Positions 33,739 through 43,316 of a stretch of 64,000 bases of DNA are shown in pieces. The stretch comes from Desulfallas sp. Bu1-1 (GTDB taxonomy: Bacteria; Bacillota; Desulfotomaculia; Desulfotomaculales; Desulfallaceae), in NCBI RefSeq assembly GCF_015594625.1, contig NZ_JADNRQ010000003.1, positions 1 to 64,000 on the forward strand, in the 5' to 3' direction. The notes beneath the pieces were generated by a model. That model was given only the letters and a program-made list of their open reading frames with translations. It was not told the DNA's origin and searched no databases. Within the stretch, counting starts at the first letter, position 1. Each line of letters opens with the position of its first letter. A program made the position numbers and the translations under genes.

Positions 33739-36514
33739 GACTGATCCCTCCCAAGGAAGAAATGTATCGTTCCAGCTCTTTAATGGCGGCGGTGTGGCGT
33801 TCGACGGCGGAGGAAAGCTCGGGGGACTGCTGTTTATTGGGGCGCAATACCCGGGCCGGTTGTTTAAACCGGTTTTCCCATTGCTCCCTCGCCCGGTGAA
33901 AAGCGTTGCGGATGCGGGATTCTTCCCGGGTCAGTATTTCGCAAAGCGCATTCCGGGCTTCCGGCAGGTGGAATTTACTTTCCAGCAGCTGGTCGATGGC
34001 CCTTTCCATGTCCCCGGCGTTAAAACCGGGAATGTTTATACCGGTTTCCCCAAACCACTCCCGGTGAAAACGGGCCAGCCTTGAATTGACGTCACCGGCC
34101 AGATCCCGGCAGGAGGGAACCGGATTCACCTTGCGGGACAAGCCCAGGAGACCTTTGCGCACCACCTGCCTGCCTTCCCGCAAGCCCCGAAAATCCTCCG
34201 GGCTGTTGAAAGCAGCGATTTTTGCCCGCCACGCCGCCAGATTTTGTCCGATTTCGTCCAGCAGTTTCTCCACCGCCGGTTCGAACTGTTCCCATTGTGA
34301 ATTGTTTGTGTCTGTTTCCGGTGCGGTGCGGGATATTATTGAATCCAAGATACCTGTGGCCGCGCGGAGGTATTGCCGGTAATTATCCTCGCAGCGCGAT
34401 TCCCAGATCTGGTTCTTCAACTGGTTTATCAACCGGGAGAAATTCTCTCTGTCGCGCCCGGTCAGGGCATCCAGGGCGGAGATGAAATGAATCCGGTCGG
34501 GGCGCACCGTGCCGGCCGAAGGTTTAACCATGTTCTCGTGCAGGAAATTGCGCACTTTTTCCTGCTCCCGGGAGGTCAGGGCATCGGCGAAATTGACCGC
34601 GACAAATAACTTGCGGGCCGAAGCCTTGTCGCCGGAAAAAGCGTTTATAATCATCCGCACAATCCCCAGGTCCGGTTTGGTTAAAATATGCTTGCCGTTG
34701 AGAAACAGGAGAAAACAATCCGAGGCCGGCAGGTAGCGGGCGGTGAGTTCCCGGTGCCGGTGATAGACGGAATCAAGCCCCGGCGTGTCCACAAACGTGG
34801 CCGCCCGTAACAGTTCCGCGGGGTGACTGATTTCAATATTTTTCACCCGCAGCGCCAGGTGCGACCCGGCGATTTCCGCCAGAGCCAGGCGGCCCGCCTC
34901 GGTTTCCAGGTTTAACTCGGTTTTTTCGGCATTCTGGAAATGAACAATGAATGCATCCGCCAGGTTGCTACCAGTGAACTTTTGGACGGGGATTTTTTTA
35001 AACAGCGATTTCCAGGGACGTTTGCCGTTATGAAAGCTTCGCTTTACCCTGGCGAAGGCCGTCTTCAACTGTTCCAGCTCCCGCAACACCCCGGCGGCGG
35101 TAATCCCGGATAAAACACCGTTTTTGCTCTGCTCCAGAGCGGTGATTGGGCCGGACAACCCGGGATCGGTCAACCAGCGCTCCAAAGTGGCCAATTCATG
35201 GCGGCAAATGATGACGTGATCGCCGTCCCTGTAATGGGTGGGGATCACCACACGCCGGGCGTAGGTGACGGTGGCTTTTTTTACCGCCCCGTGCTTGAGC
35301 AGGGTGATGGCAAAAGTGGTGGGGCGGTTTTCTGCGGGCAACAGATTTTCGCCCATAATGGCGTTGAAAAAGGTGGACTTGCCGCTGGAAAAACCTCCGG
35401 CGGCCGCAACCAGGTACTGCTCCCGGTCCAACCTGGCGGCAAGGGCTTTAAGCTCGTCAAGGGCACCGGGGCAGGAGGACAGTGCCCGGTCGGCCATGAT
35501 TCCTTCCAGCAGGGACTTGATTTTGGACCTTACCTCTCCCGGATCGGGAGCCCGGCCGGCTGTCGCGTATACAACCTGAACTCCGCCCGGGGGTTTTGCC
35601 GTGGCTGTTGGTTTCTCCAGCATGGTTCTAATTTGCTGCGAAACGGGTGGGATGGATTTGACCAGGTTTTGGCCGTGGATAACCCGGCGGGCGCACTCCC
35701 GGGCCTCCCAAAACTTGACCAGGAACGCGGAATCACCGGATTCACGCAAGGAACCGGCGACCAGACCGGGTATCCGGCTGTCCAGTTCCTTTAATTTTCC
35801 GTTTACACGCTGTAAAGTTGTTGTCGCGGCCCTGTCCTCGATGAAATAGCGGAATTTTTCCACGTCACCGGGGTCCATGGTGTTGATCAAGTAAACCGTG
35901 ATTTCGCCGCCGCATATTTCCCGCAGCACCCGGCGGGATTCTTCCAGGGAACTGCCGTCGCACCGGCCCAGGTTGCAGTTGATCCAAAAGGAGATCCGGG
36001 CCGCGCCCCGGTGCTCCACCAGTTCCCGGATGGCGATCCGGTCCGCTTCACCCGGGCCGCGCTGGTGCAGCAAGTAAACAATGTGGTCGGCTTCCTTCAG
36101 CCCGCCGGGCAGGGACGGCGGGCCGTTGACGGCGTCGGTGCCGGGAGAGTCAATCAGGTGCAGTCTTTGTAAAAGAGCATGCTTGAACTGCACGTCCACC
36201 TTCTGAATCTCCCGGCCCGGCGCCTGCTTTTTGGCCAGGAGCCCGGCCAGTTCGGAAACCGTCAGCGCGGTAACCTGGCGGCCGGTGTAATGTACCCGGG
36301 CCAGGAAACGCTCGCCGTAACTGAAGCGGATTAACGAAGAAGTGGTGGGGATGATGTCGACCGGCGAGATTTGCTGCCCCAGCATGTTGTTGATCAAAGT
36401 GGACTTGCCCGTGTTGTAGGGCCCCGTAAACGCGACGGCCGGCACGTCCCGGGGCGTGGTGAAAGTTTCCCTCAGCTCGTCAACGCGCGCGAAGTATTTA
36501 TCCAGGTTTTGCAT
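33713..36514 (-). CDS. Dynamin-like protein with two GTPase domains
   Basis: A 933-residue protein with two consecutive dynamin-type GTPase modules. Module 1: P-loop FTGPYNTGKST (residues 29-39), the conserved TTSS, and G3 LIDSPGTD. Module 2: P-loop GGFSSGKST (about 375), then RPTT, G3 FVDTPGLDS. The internal duplication recalls fused bacterial dynamins such as B. subtilis DynA, which act in membrane fusion, stress and phage tolerance. No transmembrane helix is evident; the partner at 32949 has one. First gene of a four-gene operon; SD CGGGGG precedes ATG. Confidence 0.88.
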   Translation of the reverse strand: MQNLDKYFARVDELRETFTTPRDVPAVAFTGPYNTGKSTLINNMLGQQISPVDIIPTTSSLIRFSYGERFLARVHYTGRQVTALTVSELAGLLAKKQAPGREIQKVDVQFKHALLQRLHLIDSPGTDAVNGPPSLPGGLKEADHIVYLLHQRGPGEADRIAIRELVEHRGAARISFWINCNLGRCDGSSLEESRRVLREICGGEITVYLINTMDPGDVEKFRYFIEDRAATTTLQRVNGKLKELDSRIPGLVAGSLRESGDSAFLVKFWEARECARRVIHGQNLVKSIPPVSQQIRTMLEKPTATAKPPGGVQVVYATAGRAPDPGEVRSKIKSLLEGIMADRALSSCPGALDELKALAARLDREQYLVAAAGGFSSGKSTFFNAIMGENLLPAENRPTTFAITLLKHGAVKKATVTYARRVVIPTHYRDGDHVIICRHELATLERWLTDPGLSGPITALEQSKNGVLSGITAAGVLRELEQLKTAFARVKRSFHNGKRPWKSLFKKIPVQKFTGSNLADAFIVHFQNAEKTELNLETEAGRLALAEIAGSHLALRVKNIEISHPAELLRAATFVDTPGLDSVYHRHRELTARYLPASDCFLLFLNGKHILTKPDLGIVRMIINAFSGDKASARKLFVAVNFADALTSREQEKVRNFLHENMVKPSAGTVRPDRIHFISALDALTGRDRENFSRLINQLKNQIWESRCEDNYRQYLRAATGILDSIISRTAPETDTNNSQWEQFEPAVEKLLDEIGQNLAAWRAKIAAFNSPEDFRGLREGRQVVRKGLLGLSRKVNPVPSCRDLAGDVNSRLARFHREWFGETGINIPGFNAGDMERAIDQLLESKFHLPEARNALCEILTREESRIRNAFHRAREQWENRFKQPARVLRPNKQQSPELSSAVERHTAAIKELERYISSLGGISHGERQSAG

Positions 36515-36783
36515 AAAATAAAACCCCCGTAAAACATAAGGATGTCCAAGTCCCCTTGTTGGAATATATTAAACATTCAAGGCCGGTATGACCCATTTTT
36601 GGGGGCCGGGGGTCCGGAATTATTTGATGCAGCGTCCTGATGCCTTCTTCAGGGAAAAATAGGAACAAAATCAAAAGGCTGGCAGTAGTATATAATGCAT
36701 AACTCATGCGGGCTTGTTTAAAGCCGGGGGCTAAGCGTTTGTGGTCTTCCAATACCGTAAATGTTTTGGGGGAGGGTATAGTT

Positions 36784-37101
36784 ATGAACTTTCGCCGGGT
36801 TGACGATTTCAATGAACGAATAGCGGAAATTGTCAGCAGGTTAACCGGAAATATGTGGTTTTTTTGGGCATCTCTAGTTTTTATTTTAATTTTACGTTTT
36901 TCACACCCTCCATCAGTGAGCGAACTCCTTTTAAATTTTGAAAATGACTTGCAACTATTGTTATTGGCGGCTAATGCCGTAGTAGGGGCAAATCAAATGA
37001 AAATGTTGATCCAAATATTAAAAAATATTGAAGAGGAAGGGAAGCATATCGAAAAAGTAGTAGCTACGTTAGATATTAAAGATAATGTACCTAACGAGTA
37101 A
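36784..37101 (+). CDS. Small membrane protein (DUF1003 / low-affinity permease-like)
   Basis: A 105-residue protein. After VDDFNERIAEIVSRLTGNMW come two hydrophobic helices (FFWASLVFILILRF and LLLLAANAVVGANQ) and a charged helical tail. The layout recalls DUF1003 and low-affinity iron permease-like proteins. ATG 36784 follows GGGGGAGGG; an upstream ATG lacks an SD. Confidence 0.6.
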   Translation: MNFRRVDDFNERIAEIVSRLTGNMWFFWASLVFILILRFSHPPSVSELLLNFENDLQLLLLAANAVVGANQMKMLIQILKNIEEEGKHIEKVVATLDIKDNVPNE

Positions 37102-37207
37102 CACTCGAATTTTTTTATCCGGTTAATGACCAAGTAATAATGGGATGCATAGGTTATATTGACAGGAAAATACTGACAGAGGCCAGGGCTGGAAGGGGTG
37201 ATACGGT

Positions 37208-37519
37208 ATGTCACACAATTTCACGATGGGCTACCCGGCAATATTCTTCGGTATGATGTGCTTAGTCCTCTTTGTGGTGCAATTTACCAAGGGATTTATT
37301 AAAAACAAATTTTCGGACTGGGTTGTTCGCTTATATTGTCTGGGCTGGGCCTGGTTGCTGCAAGCTTATTTACTGTATGCGCGGCATGATTTCACTGCAA
37401 AATCCGCGGGGCTGGCCGGGCTAAACGGTATCCTGGTTGCTCTGGCGGCAATGGGCGCTTATGAAGCGATTAATGATCCAAAGGCGGAAAAGATTAAGTT
37501 GAAAGGTGAACTATTATAG
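37208..37519 (+). CDS. Small three-helix membrane protein
   Basis: A 103-residue protein with three hydrophobic stretches (FFGMMCLVLFVVQFTKG; LYCLGWAWLLQAYLL; GLNGILVALAAMGAYEAI) and a charged C-terminus. It has the look of phage-type holins but no lysis genes are nearby. SD GAAGGGG precedes ATG. Followed by a strong terminator. Confidence 0.65.
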   Translation: MSHNFTMGYPAIFFGMMCLVLFVVQFTKGFIKNKFSDWVVRLYCLGWAWLLQAYLLYARHDFTAKSAGLAGLNGILVALAAMGAYEAINDPKAEKIKLKGELL

Positions 37520-37577
37520 CGCCCGGCAAGGGCGGAATGGGATCACGAACGGAACCAGGTCGTAAATTAATAACTTA

Positions 37578-37625
37578 AAACCCTTAAGGGAATGCATCCT
37601 GATTCCTTTAAGGGTTTGTTTTTTT
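37578..37625 (+). terminator. Terminator
   Basis: AAACCCTTAAGG...AAT pairs with ATTCCTTTAAGGGTTT, followed by TTTTTTT. Confidence 0.85.
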
Positions 37626-37673
37626 GGTAGGGTTGCTTGATGAACCGGTGTTCCGGCGCCAGGTGTCCGAAGC

Positions 37674-38621
37674 TTACTTCAATAGGCGGGGCAGGCATTC
37701 TTCGGCATAGCGCCGGATTTCACCGGGATGCCAGAAGGACATGGCTTTGGAGGCCACAAGTTTGGCCCGGGGTATAGTGAGGCGGGCGATAATCCGCCGG
37801 GCCTGTTCGATTTGCTCCGGTGCCACCACCAGTTCATTCACCCCCAGCGCCACCAGCAGGGGTATTGCCGCCGGCTGCCCGGCCAGGGGAGCCGCGACGC
37901 CCACCGGCTTGCGCCGTTTACGCACTTCTGCCGCCAGGCTTTCAAGTTGAAACAGGAAGGAAGGGGTATAGTCGTGCAGCAGCTCGTTGCAATTAGAGGC
38001 GCCGTTGTCGCCCGTCGCCAGGGTATGGCCTTTTAGTTTTTCGCTGACGATAAAAAAGGATATTTCAAAGGACAGCACCGGAGCCATCACCACCGCCGCC
38101 GGGGTTTCCACCTCCACCCCCAGCTCGATAAAAGAGTCAAAACTTATATTTTGTTCCGTGAATTCGCTGTGGATTTTATTGATCATTTCCTTGACCCGGA
38201 GGATTTCCGAAACGTCGGATACCATGGGCAGCATAAGGCGAAAACTGCCTTCCGCGCCGGCCCTGATCAAGGCCCTGAGCTGGGTTTCCAGTATTTCCGG
38301 GTGGGCCAGTCCCAGGCGCACGCCCCGGCATTCATCCGGCAACCCGGCGTCCCGCAAGGCGGGTATGCAACGGGCGGGCAACTGCAGGGTGCGCACCGTA
38401 ACCGTCCGATTGTTCATCTTCCTGTTGATTTGCAACAGCGTTTCCAGCTGTTCCTCTTCCCCCGGCAGGTCGTTGCGGTTCAAATACATGAAATCGGTGC
38501 TCAAGAGGCCGATCCCGTCGGCATCGGACCCGGCCGCTTTTTCCACCTCTTCCATGGAATAAGCAAATGTGTTCACCAAAATAGTATGACCGTCCACTGT
38601 TTGGGTTCCAGGTTCGTTCAA
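37674..38621 (-). CDS. PEP-utilising enzyme TIM-barrel protein, catalytically degenerate
   Basis: The 315 residues match the C-terminal TIM barrel of PtsI/PEP synthase. Landmarks are DGIGLLSTDFMYLNR, GVRLGLAHPEIL, LMLPMVSDVSEI and IELGVEVETPAAV. The phospho-His and N-terminal domains are absent. Key residues are gone: the catalytic Cys loop (normally CGEMAGD) reads AAPLAGQ, and the RTxDxGxDK and TNDLTQY motifs are not preserved. I infer a non-catalytic sensor or scaffold. TTG 38621 follows AAGGTG. It is downstream of, and coupled to, the phospholipase-like gene. Confidence 0.8.
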   Translation of the reverse strand: MNEPGTQTVDGHTILVNTFAYSMEEVEKAAGSDADGIGLLSTDFMYLNRNDLPGEEEQLETLLQINRKMNNRTVTVRTLQLPARCIPALRDAGLPDECRGVRLGLAHPEILETQLRALIRAGAEGSFRLMLPMVSDVSEILRVKEMINKIHSEFTEQNISFDSFIELGVEVETPAAVVMAPVLSFEISFFIVSEKLKGHTLATGDNGASNCNELLHDYTPSFLFQLESLAAEVRKRRKPVGVAAPLAGQPAAIPLLVALGVNELVVAPEQIEQARRIIARLTIPRAKLVASKAMSFWHPGEIRRYAEECLPRLLK

Positions 38622-38628
38622 TTGTTTT

Positions 38629-39411
38629 TCACCTTCTAAATGAGTTATTTATAATCTGGCGTTCAAGGTTTGTTAGTTCCAGCAGCACCTTGTTGTTGGC
38701 AAACAGGAAAAAGTGCTCGAGATCGTCCTCAACCCGCTCGGCGGCGGCTTCAATCAGCCGGGCCACTTTGGCGGTATTGATATTGATGCGATGCCGGGCA
38801 AACATCTGGATCCGGTATTTGTTGGCCAGGGACTGGGGTGTGGCGCGGAAAACCTCGATATACCCGGAGAACCCCGAAATGCGTGATTTTAGGTGCCGGG
38901 CGTCGTTTCCCGTCAGCCCCGCCAGGATGTCGCCCAGCTTATCAATCAGTTCTTGATTGTTAAAGGCCCGGCGAATTGTCCGCCCGTATGTATCAAGGGC
39001 GCTGACCCGCAGTTCGATACCCATTTCCACGATATTGTGCGCTTTCCACCAGCCCATTTGGGGAGGGATATTGCACGCCTCAATCGTTTCCGCCACCAGC
39101 GCGCGGCCCTTTTCAAAGCAGTAGCCGCGCTCGTAGCCCGGGTATTTTTCATCTCCGAAGTAGTCCAGGCCGCAGGGGGAGATACCGTGTGATATGGCGC
39201 CCCGGGCAAAATCGGCCAACTCCTGGTTATCCCTCAGGAGGTAAAACAATTCCTGTCCCATACTGTGGGCCCGGGCGTGGTTCAGTTTCGAGCTGATCAC
39301 CATATCAGGGAAAAGACTTCCCAGCGTGATGGCGTCCGAGGTGCGGCCCAGCACCATCTCGGCAAAGTAAACGTGTGTTTGCGGATATATGGCGATCTCC
39401 CCCCTTGCCAA
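38629..39411 (-). CDS. Zinc-dependent phospholipase C-like protein
   Basis: A 260-residue protein. PQTHVYFAEMVLG, LGSLFPDMV, NHARAHSMGQELF and ISHGISPCGLDYFGD fit the His/Asp-rich metal sites of the zinc-dependent phospholipase C-like family (PF00882). No signal peptide. The start is unclear: TTG 39411 has no SD. A strong GGGGGGAG within the ORF is followed 7 nt later by ATA and by no standard start. Divergent from murJ with overlapping 5' ends. Confidence 0.75.
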   Translation of the reverse strand: MARGEIAIYPQTHVYFAEMVLGRTSDAITLGSLFPDMVISSKLNHARAHSMGQELFYLLRDNQELADFARGAISHGISPCGLDYFGDEKYPGYERGYCFEKGRALVAETIEACNIPPQMGWWKAHNIVEMGIELRVSALDTYGRTIRRAFNNQELIDKLGDILAGLTGNDARHLKSRISGFSGYIEVFRATPQSLANKYRIQMFARHRININTAKVARLIEAAAERVEDDLEHFFLFANNKVLLELTNLERQIINNSFRR

Positions 39412-39439
39412 GAAAGATGAATATGATTATTCTAAGTAT

Positions 39440-40966
39440 ATGTCAAAGCAAACGTTCATCAAGGCTTCTTCAATATTGTTAATTTTATTTGTGGCCAGCA
39501 GGGTGCTGGGGTTTGTGCGGGAGCAGGTGATCGCTGCGCTGCTGGGCACATCGGCGCAGTCGGATGCCTTCGTGGTTGCGGCCACCATCCCGTTTACTTT
39601 TTCCTATATTCTCGGTGTTTCGGCGGGAAACGCCTTTCTGCCTATTTATACGGGAAGGCTTCAAGATCAAAACAGGGCCCGCATGGCCTCCACGGTTTTT
39701 TATTTTACCGGCGCCCTGGTTAGCGTTTTAACGCTGCTGGGTTTGATCTTCACCCCCCGGGTGGTGGATTTACTGGCCCCGGGTTTCACCGGGGAAGCCC
39801 GCCGGCTGGCTCTTTTATGCACCCGGATCATGCTGCCGTCCACAATATTTTTAACCATTGGCTTTCTGGCCAAGGCGGCGCTTAACGCCCACCGGGAATT
39901 TACCGTTCCCGCGCTGGCGCCGGTGTGGCAAAACGTAATTTTTTTAGTGATGATCATTCCACTGGCCAAGTACATGGGGCCGGGGCTGGCCTGGTGCACA
40001 CTGGCGGGGGCGCTGGTATTTTACGTGTATAATTTGCCGGCGATGAGGCGCTTCGGCATCCCCCTGCGCCCGCTTGTGGATCTTAAGGACCCGGATGCCC
40101 GCCGGGTACTACAGCTGGCGGTTCCGGTGATTCTTACCACCCTGGCCGCCAGGGGATTCGTGTTCGTGGACCGCTGGTTCGGTTCCCATCTGGCGGAGGG
40201 CAGCATCGCCGCCCTTAATTTTGCCAACCGGGTGCGCGAACTGCCCTACGGTATGTTTACGGCGGCTGTCTCATCGGTTTTATTTCCGGCACTGGCCGCC
40301 GCCGCGGGCCGGCGGGACATGCAGTCGCTGCGGGACAGGACCGCCATGGGCCTGCGGCTGGTGGCGCTGGTGACCTACCCCGGTTCGGTGCTGTTAATGG
40401 TACTGGCCGTACCGGTGGTACGCCTGTTGTTCGAGCGCGGGGCTTTTGACGCCTCGGCCACCACCGCCACCGCGACCGCCCTGTGGTTTTACGCCCTGTC
40501 CGTGGCGGCCATGTCGGCCAATTCCGTACTAACCTACACTTTTTTGAGCCTGCGCGACGCCATGCTGCCGCTGTGGGCGGGTTTGGCCGGGTTGGCGGTC
40601 AATATTGGTCTGGATTACCTGCTGGTCGGGCGGATGCAGCATGCCGGCCTGGCCCTGGGCAACACTGCCGGGTTTTTCGTCACCGTGGTATTTTTCCTGG
40701 TTTTCCTGCCCGGCCGTCTTCCGGGGTTTGACTGGCGGCGACAGGCAACGGACCAGTTGAAAATAATCGTTGCCACCCTGGTTTTCGCCCTCGTCTTGCG
40801 GCTGGCGGGCGGGTATGCCGGGCTTTTCGCCCCGGGGCTTTCCCTGGCCGGGCAGCTGCTGGGCATGACGCTGGCGGTGGGGGCGGCGGGAATTGTTTAT
40901 TTGCTGGTGCTGGTGTTGTTAAAAGTTGAAGAAGTTGATGCCATCAGGCAAAGATTTATAAAATAG
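39440..40966 (+). CDS. murJ: Lipid II flippase MurJ (MviN family)
   Basis: Flips lipid II for peptidoglycan synthesis. About 508 residues with some 14 membrane helices and MurJ motifs: ASRVLGFVREQVIAALLG, SDAFVVAATIP, FLPIYTG, and LNFANRVRELPYGMF in the middle. ATG 39440 gives the typical N-terminus; ATG 39389 adds 17 polar residues. Neither has a clear SD. Confidence 0.93.
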   Translation: MSKQTFIKASSILLILFVASRVLGFVREQVIAALLGTSAQSDAFVVAATIPFTFSYILGVSAGNAFLPIYTGRLQDQNRARMASTVFYFTGALVSVLTLLGLIFTPRVVDLLAPGFTGEARRLALLCTRIMLPSTIFLTIGFLAKAALNAHREFTVPALAPVWQNVIFLVMIIPLAKYMGPGLAWCTLAGALVFYVYNLPAMRRFGIPLRPLVDLKDPDARRVLQLAVPVILTTLAARGFVFVDRWFGSHLAEGSIAALNFANRVRELPYGMFTAAVSSVLFPALAAAAGRRDMQSLRDRTAMGLRLVALVTYPGSVLLMVLAVPVVRLLFERGAFDASATTATATALWFYALSVAAMSANSVLTYTFLSLRDAMLPLWAGLAGLAVNIGLDYLLVGRMQHAGLALGNTAGFFVTVVFFLVFLPGRLPGFDWRRQATDQLKIIVATLVFALVLRLAGGYAGLFAPGLSLAGQLLGMTLAVGAAGIVYLLVLVLLKVEEVDAIRQRFIK

Positions 40967-41029
40967 TATTGTTTTAAACATAATATTATAATATATTAGT
41001 TTACAAAAGATGCTCGGGAGTGTTGGCAA

Positions 41030-41323
41030 TTGAAGAATCTAACAAATTATGAAGAACCGGCCAGGCTGCTCAAGGCGCTCGCCCACCCCACCCGCCTCTG
41101 CATTGTTGCCGGTCTGTTGAACGATACCTGCAACGTGAACAAAATGAAGGATTGCCTGGCCCTGCCTCAATCCACCGTCTCCCAGCAACTGGCTATTCTG
41201 CGGGCGCAGGGCATTGTGGACGGGGTGCGCAACGGCACCGAGGTTTATTACAAGGTGACCAATGAAAAAGTGAAAGAACTGGTTAAAGTGCTTTTGGGCG
41301 ACAATCCCGAAGTTTTTAAATAA
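41030..41323 (+). CDS. ArsR-family winged-helix regulator
   Basis: A 97-residue protein with the ArsR fold: LLKALAHPTRLCIVAGLL, recognition helix LPQSTVSQQLAILRAQGIV and wing GVRNGTEVYYKV. Three Cys (LC, TCNV, DC) might sense metal or redox state, but the classical CVC pair is absent. TTG 41030 follows GGGAG. It lies alone between murJ and a convergent radical SAM gene. Confidence 0.92.
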   Translation: MKNLTNYEEPARLLKALAHPTRLCIVAGLLNDTCNVNKMKDCLALPQSTVSQQLAILRAQGIVDGVRNGTEVYYKVTNEKVKELVKVLLGDNPEVFK

Positions 41324-41341
41324 AGCACGGGCAGGCTGCCG

Positions 41342-42298
41342 TTAATCCCAACGGCGCAAGGCCCGGCACCCGTTCAGGTAATTGAATTTCTTGCCCTGCC
41401 AGGTGTCTTCCTCTTCCAGTAACCGTTCCAGTTCGGTTTTTATTTTCCACCAGCTGGCATCCCAGTTGCAAAATAGCACTTCATTTTTGGGGCCTTTACC
41501 CACCAGCCGCTGGATAACTATTTCCGGGTCGAGATATTCCAAAAAGGTGATCACCCGCCGCACATATTCCTCCAGTGAGATCAGCCGGATTTCACCGCGT
41601 TCATACATGTCGCCCAGTTTGGTGCCCCGGACGATGTACAGCGAGTGCAGTTTGACATACCGCACGCCCAGGGCCGAAATGATTTTGGCGTTTTCAATCA
41701 CGTCCTGCATATCGTCCCACGGAAGGTTTAAAATGAGGTGGGCGCAAATTTCAAATTGCCTCCGGTGGATGCGGAGCACCGCGTCCAGGAATTCCGCCAG
41801 GGTATGGCCCCGGTTTATTTTACGCAACGTGTGGTAGTTGACCGTTTGCAGGCCCAGCTCAATATTGATGTCCAGGTTTTTTTCATCCCGAACCCGGGTT
41901 AATACATTCAGGTAATCTTCGTTGATGCAATCGGGGCGGGTGGATACGGATATGCCCACAATGTCTTCTTCCGCCGCGGCCGCCCCGATGTTGGCGGCGA
42001 ACTGTTCCAGCGGCAGGTAAGTATTGGTGAAAGCCTGGAAATAAGCAATAAACTTTTCGGCGTTGAACCGCCGGCGAAAAAAATCCTTGTTCCGGCGCAA
42101 CTGTTCCCACACCGTCAGCGTGTTGGGCAGGGCGTCAAACCCGGATCCCTGCTCGTCACAGAAAATGCAGCCGCCAAACCCCAGGGTGCCGTCCCGGTTG
42201 GGACATGTGCCGGGCAGGTTAACCGGTAGCTTATATACTTTCCCGCCGAATTTTTTAATTAAGTGTTCGGAATAAATGTTATAGCGACTCTTTTTCAT
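41342..42298 (-). CDS. TIGR01212-type radical SAM protein (YtqA/YhcC-like)
   Basis: A 318-residue radical SAM protein with the family's iron-sulfur motif TCPNRDGTLGFGGCIFC (C-x12-C-x2-C) near the N-terminus. Also ISVSTRPDCINEDYL, ELGLQTVNYHTLRKINRGHT and VKLHSLYIVRGTKL. The reaction is not firmly known. ATG 42298 follows GGGTG; the ORF opens 4 codons earlier at TTG. Confidence 0.92.
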   Translation of the reverse strand: MKKSRYNIYSEHLIKKFGGKVYKLPVNLPGTCPNRDGTLGFGGCIFCDEQGSGFDALPNTLTVWEQLRRNKDFFRRRFNAEKFIAYFQAFTNTYLPLEQFAANIGAAAAEEDIVGISVSTRPDCINEDYLNVLTRVRDEKNLDINIELGLQTVNYHTLRKINRGHTLAEFLDAVLRIHRRQFEICAHLILNLPWDDMQDVIENAKIISALGVRYVKLHSLYIVRGTKLGDMYERGEIRLISLEEYVRRVITFLEYLDPEIVIQRLVGKGPKNEVLFCNWDASWWKIKTELERLLEEEDTWQGKKFNYLNGCRALRRWD

Positions 42299-42462
42299 TT
42301 GTTCACCCAAACTACTTTATGCAAATTTTATCACATTTTAACTCAAACCTGAAGGCCGTGAGATGTTCCCGGTCTTTTTTATTTACCACCGCGCGTGCCG
42401 GCATCCCCCGGGAAGTTGCATGTTATGGAGCGTGATGGCTAGACATGCGTGACGAAACTGTT

Positions 42463-43095
42463 TTATCCCTGAAAGGTAATTAAATTGACGATTTCCTGGG
42501 GGTTACTAACGATAAAATCAGGTTTTGCCTTGATTAATAAATTTTTGGAATCGTAACCCCAGGGCACGGCTATAATCCTAACGTTATTTTTTTGGCATGC
42601 AACAATATCCCTGCATTCATCTCCGATGTAAACAACCTCTTCCCGTTTTAGGTTGTTTTTGCGCAAAAACATTTGAATGGCCTTCTCTTTGCCCAAAAAA
42701 TTGCTTGAAGAATAAATGCCGTCGAAAATATCGATATTGTTTTTCTTTAAAAAATCACTAATATTACCGGTTGAGTTTGAGGATATAATGCTGAGCCCAA
42801 ACCCCTTTTCTTTAAGTTTTCTAATGGTATCCTTAACCCCTTTAAAGGTATTTAACGAACCTATTGATTTTTGATAATTTCTTTTTAGCTCGACTGCAAG
42901 TATGGGGATCATATACAAAGGTACTCCTATAACCTTGCATCTTTCCAGGATAGATAAGGATCGCATGTACTCGTATTCCGATTCTTTTATTTTGTGAAAC
43001 TTATATTTTTCGGCTAGTTCGTTAAGCAATTTTACGGCCAGATATCTTGAATCAACTATCGTTCCATCAAAATCCCAAATGACGTGTTTAATCAT
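42463..43095 (-). CDS. HAD-superfamily hydrolase, AT-rich
   Basis: A 210-residue HAD hydrolase: VIWDFDGTIVDSRYL (motif I), SIISSNSTGNI (motif II), Lys in FLGKEKAIQ, and YIGDECRDIVACQ (motif III). Phosphoglycolate phosphatase-like. It is clearly more AT- and Lys/Ile/Asn-rich than its neighbours, suggesting later acquisition. SD GGAAGAG precedes ATG 43095. Confidence 0.85.
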   Translation of the reverse strand: MIKHVIWDFDGTIVDSRYLAVKLLNELAEKYKFHKIKESEYEYMRSLSILERCKVIGVPLYMIPILAVELKRNYQKSIGSLNTFKGVKDTIRKLKEKGFGLSIISSNSTGNISDFLKKNNIDIFDGIYSSSNFLGKEKAIQMFLRKNNLKREEVVYIGDECRDIVACQKNNVRIIAVPWGYDSKNLLIKAKPDFIVSNPQEIVNLITFQG

Positions 43096-43316
43096 CTCTA
43101 TTTGCTCTTCCTTTCATATTTTTCCCAAAATGCCCGGTTTGGATGATAATAACATAATATGCCAGATATTAATTTTGTTTTACTTTGGTTAAGCATTCCA
43201 CCGCGATATTACATATTATATGTTATCCACCATTACTAATTATTGGCACTGATAACAGGAACTTTTTCAGGCGCCGGTAAAATTTCGGAAATTTAATTGT
43301 TAAGCAGGGGGGCTAA

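Noticed and set aside
37208-37519. Prophage remnant, suggested by a holin-like protein
   Set aside because: No lysis, structural or integrase genes are nearby; a small membrane protein alone is not enough.
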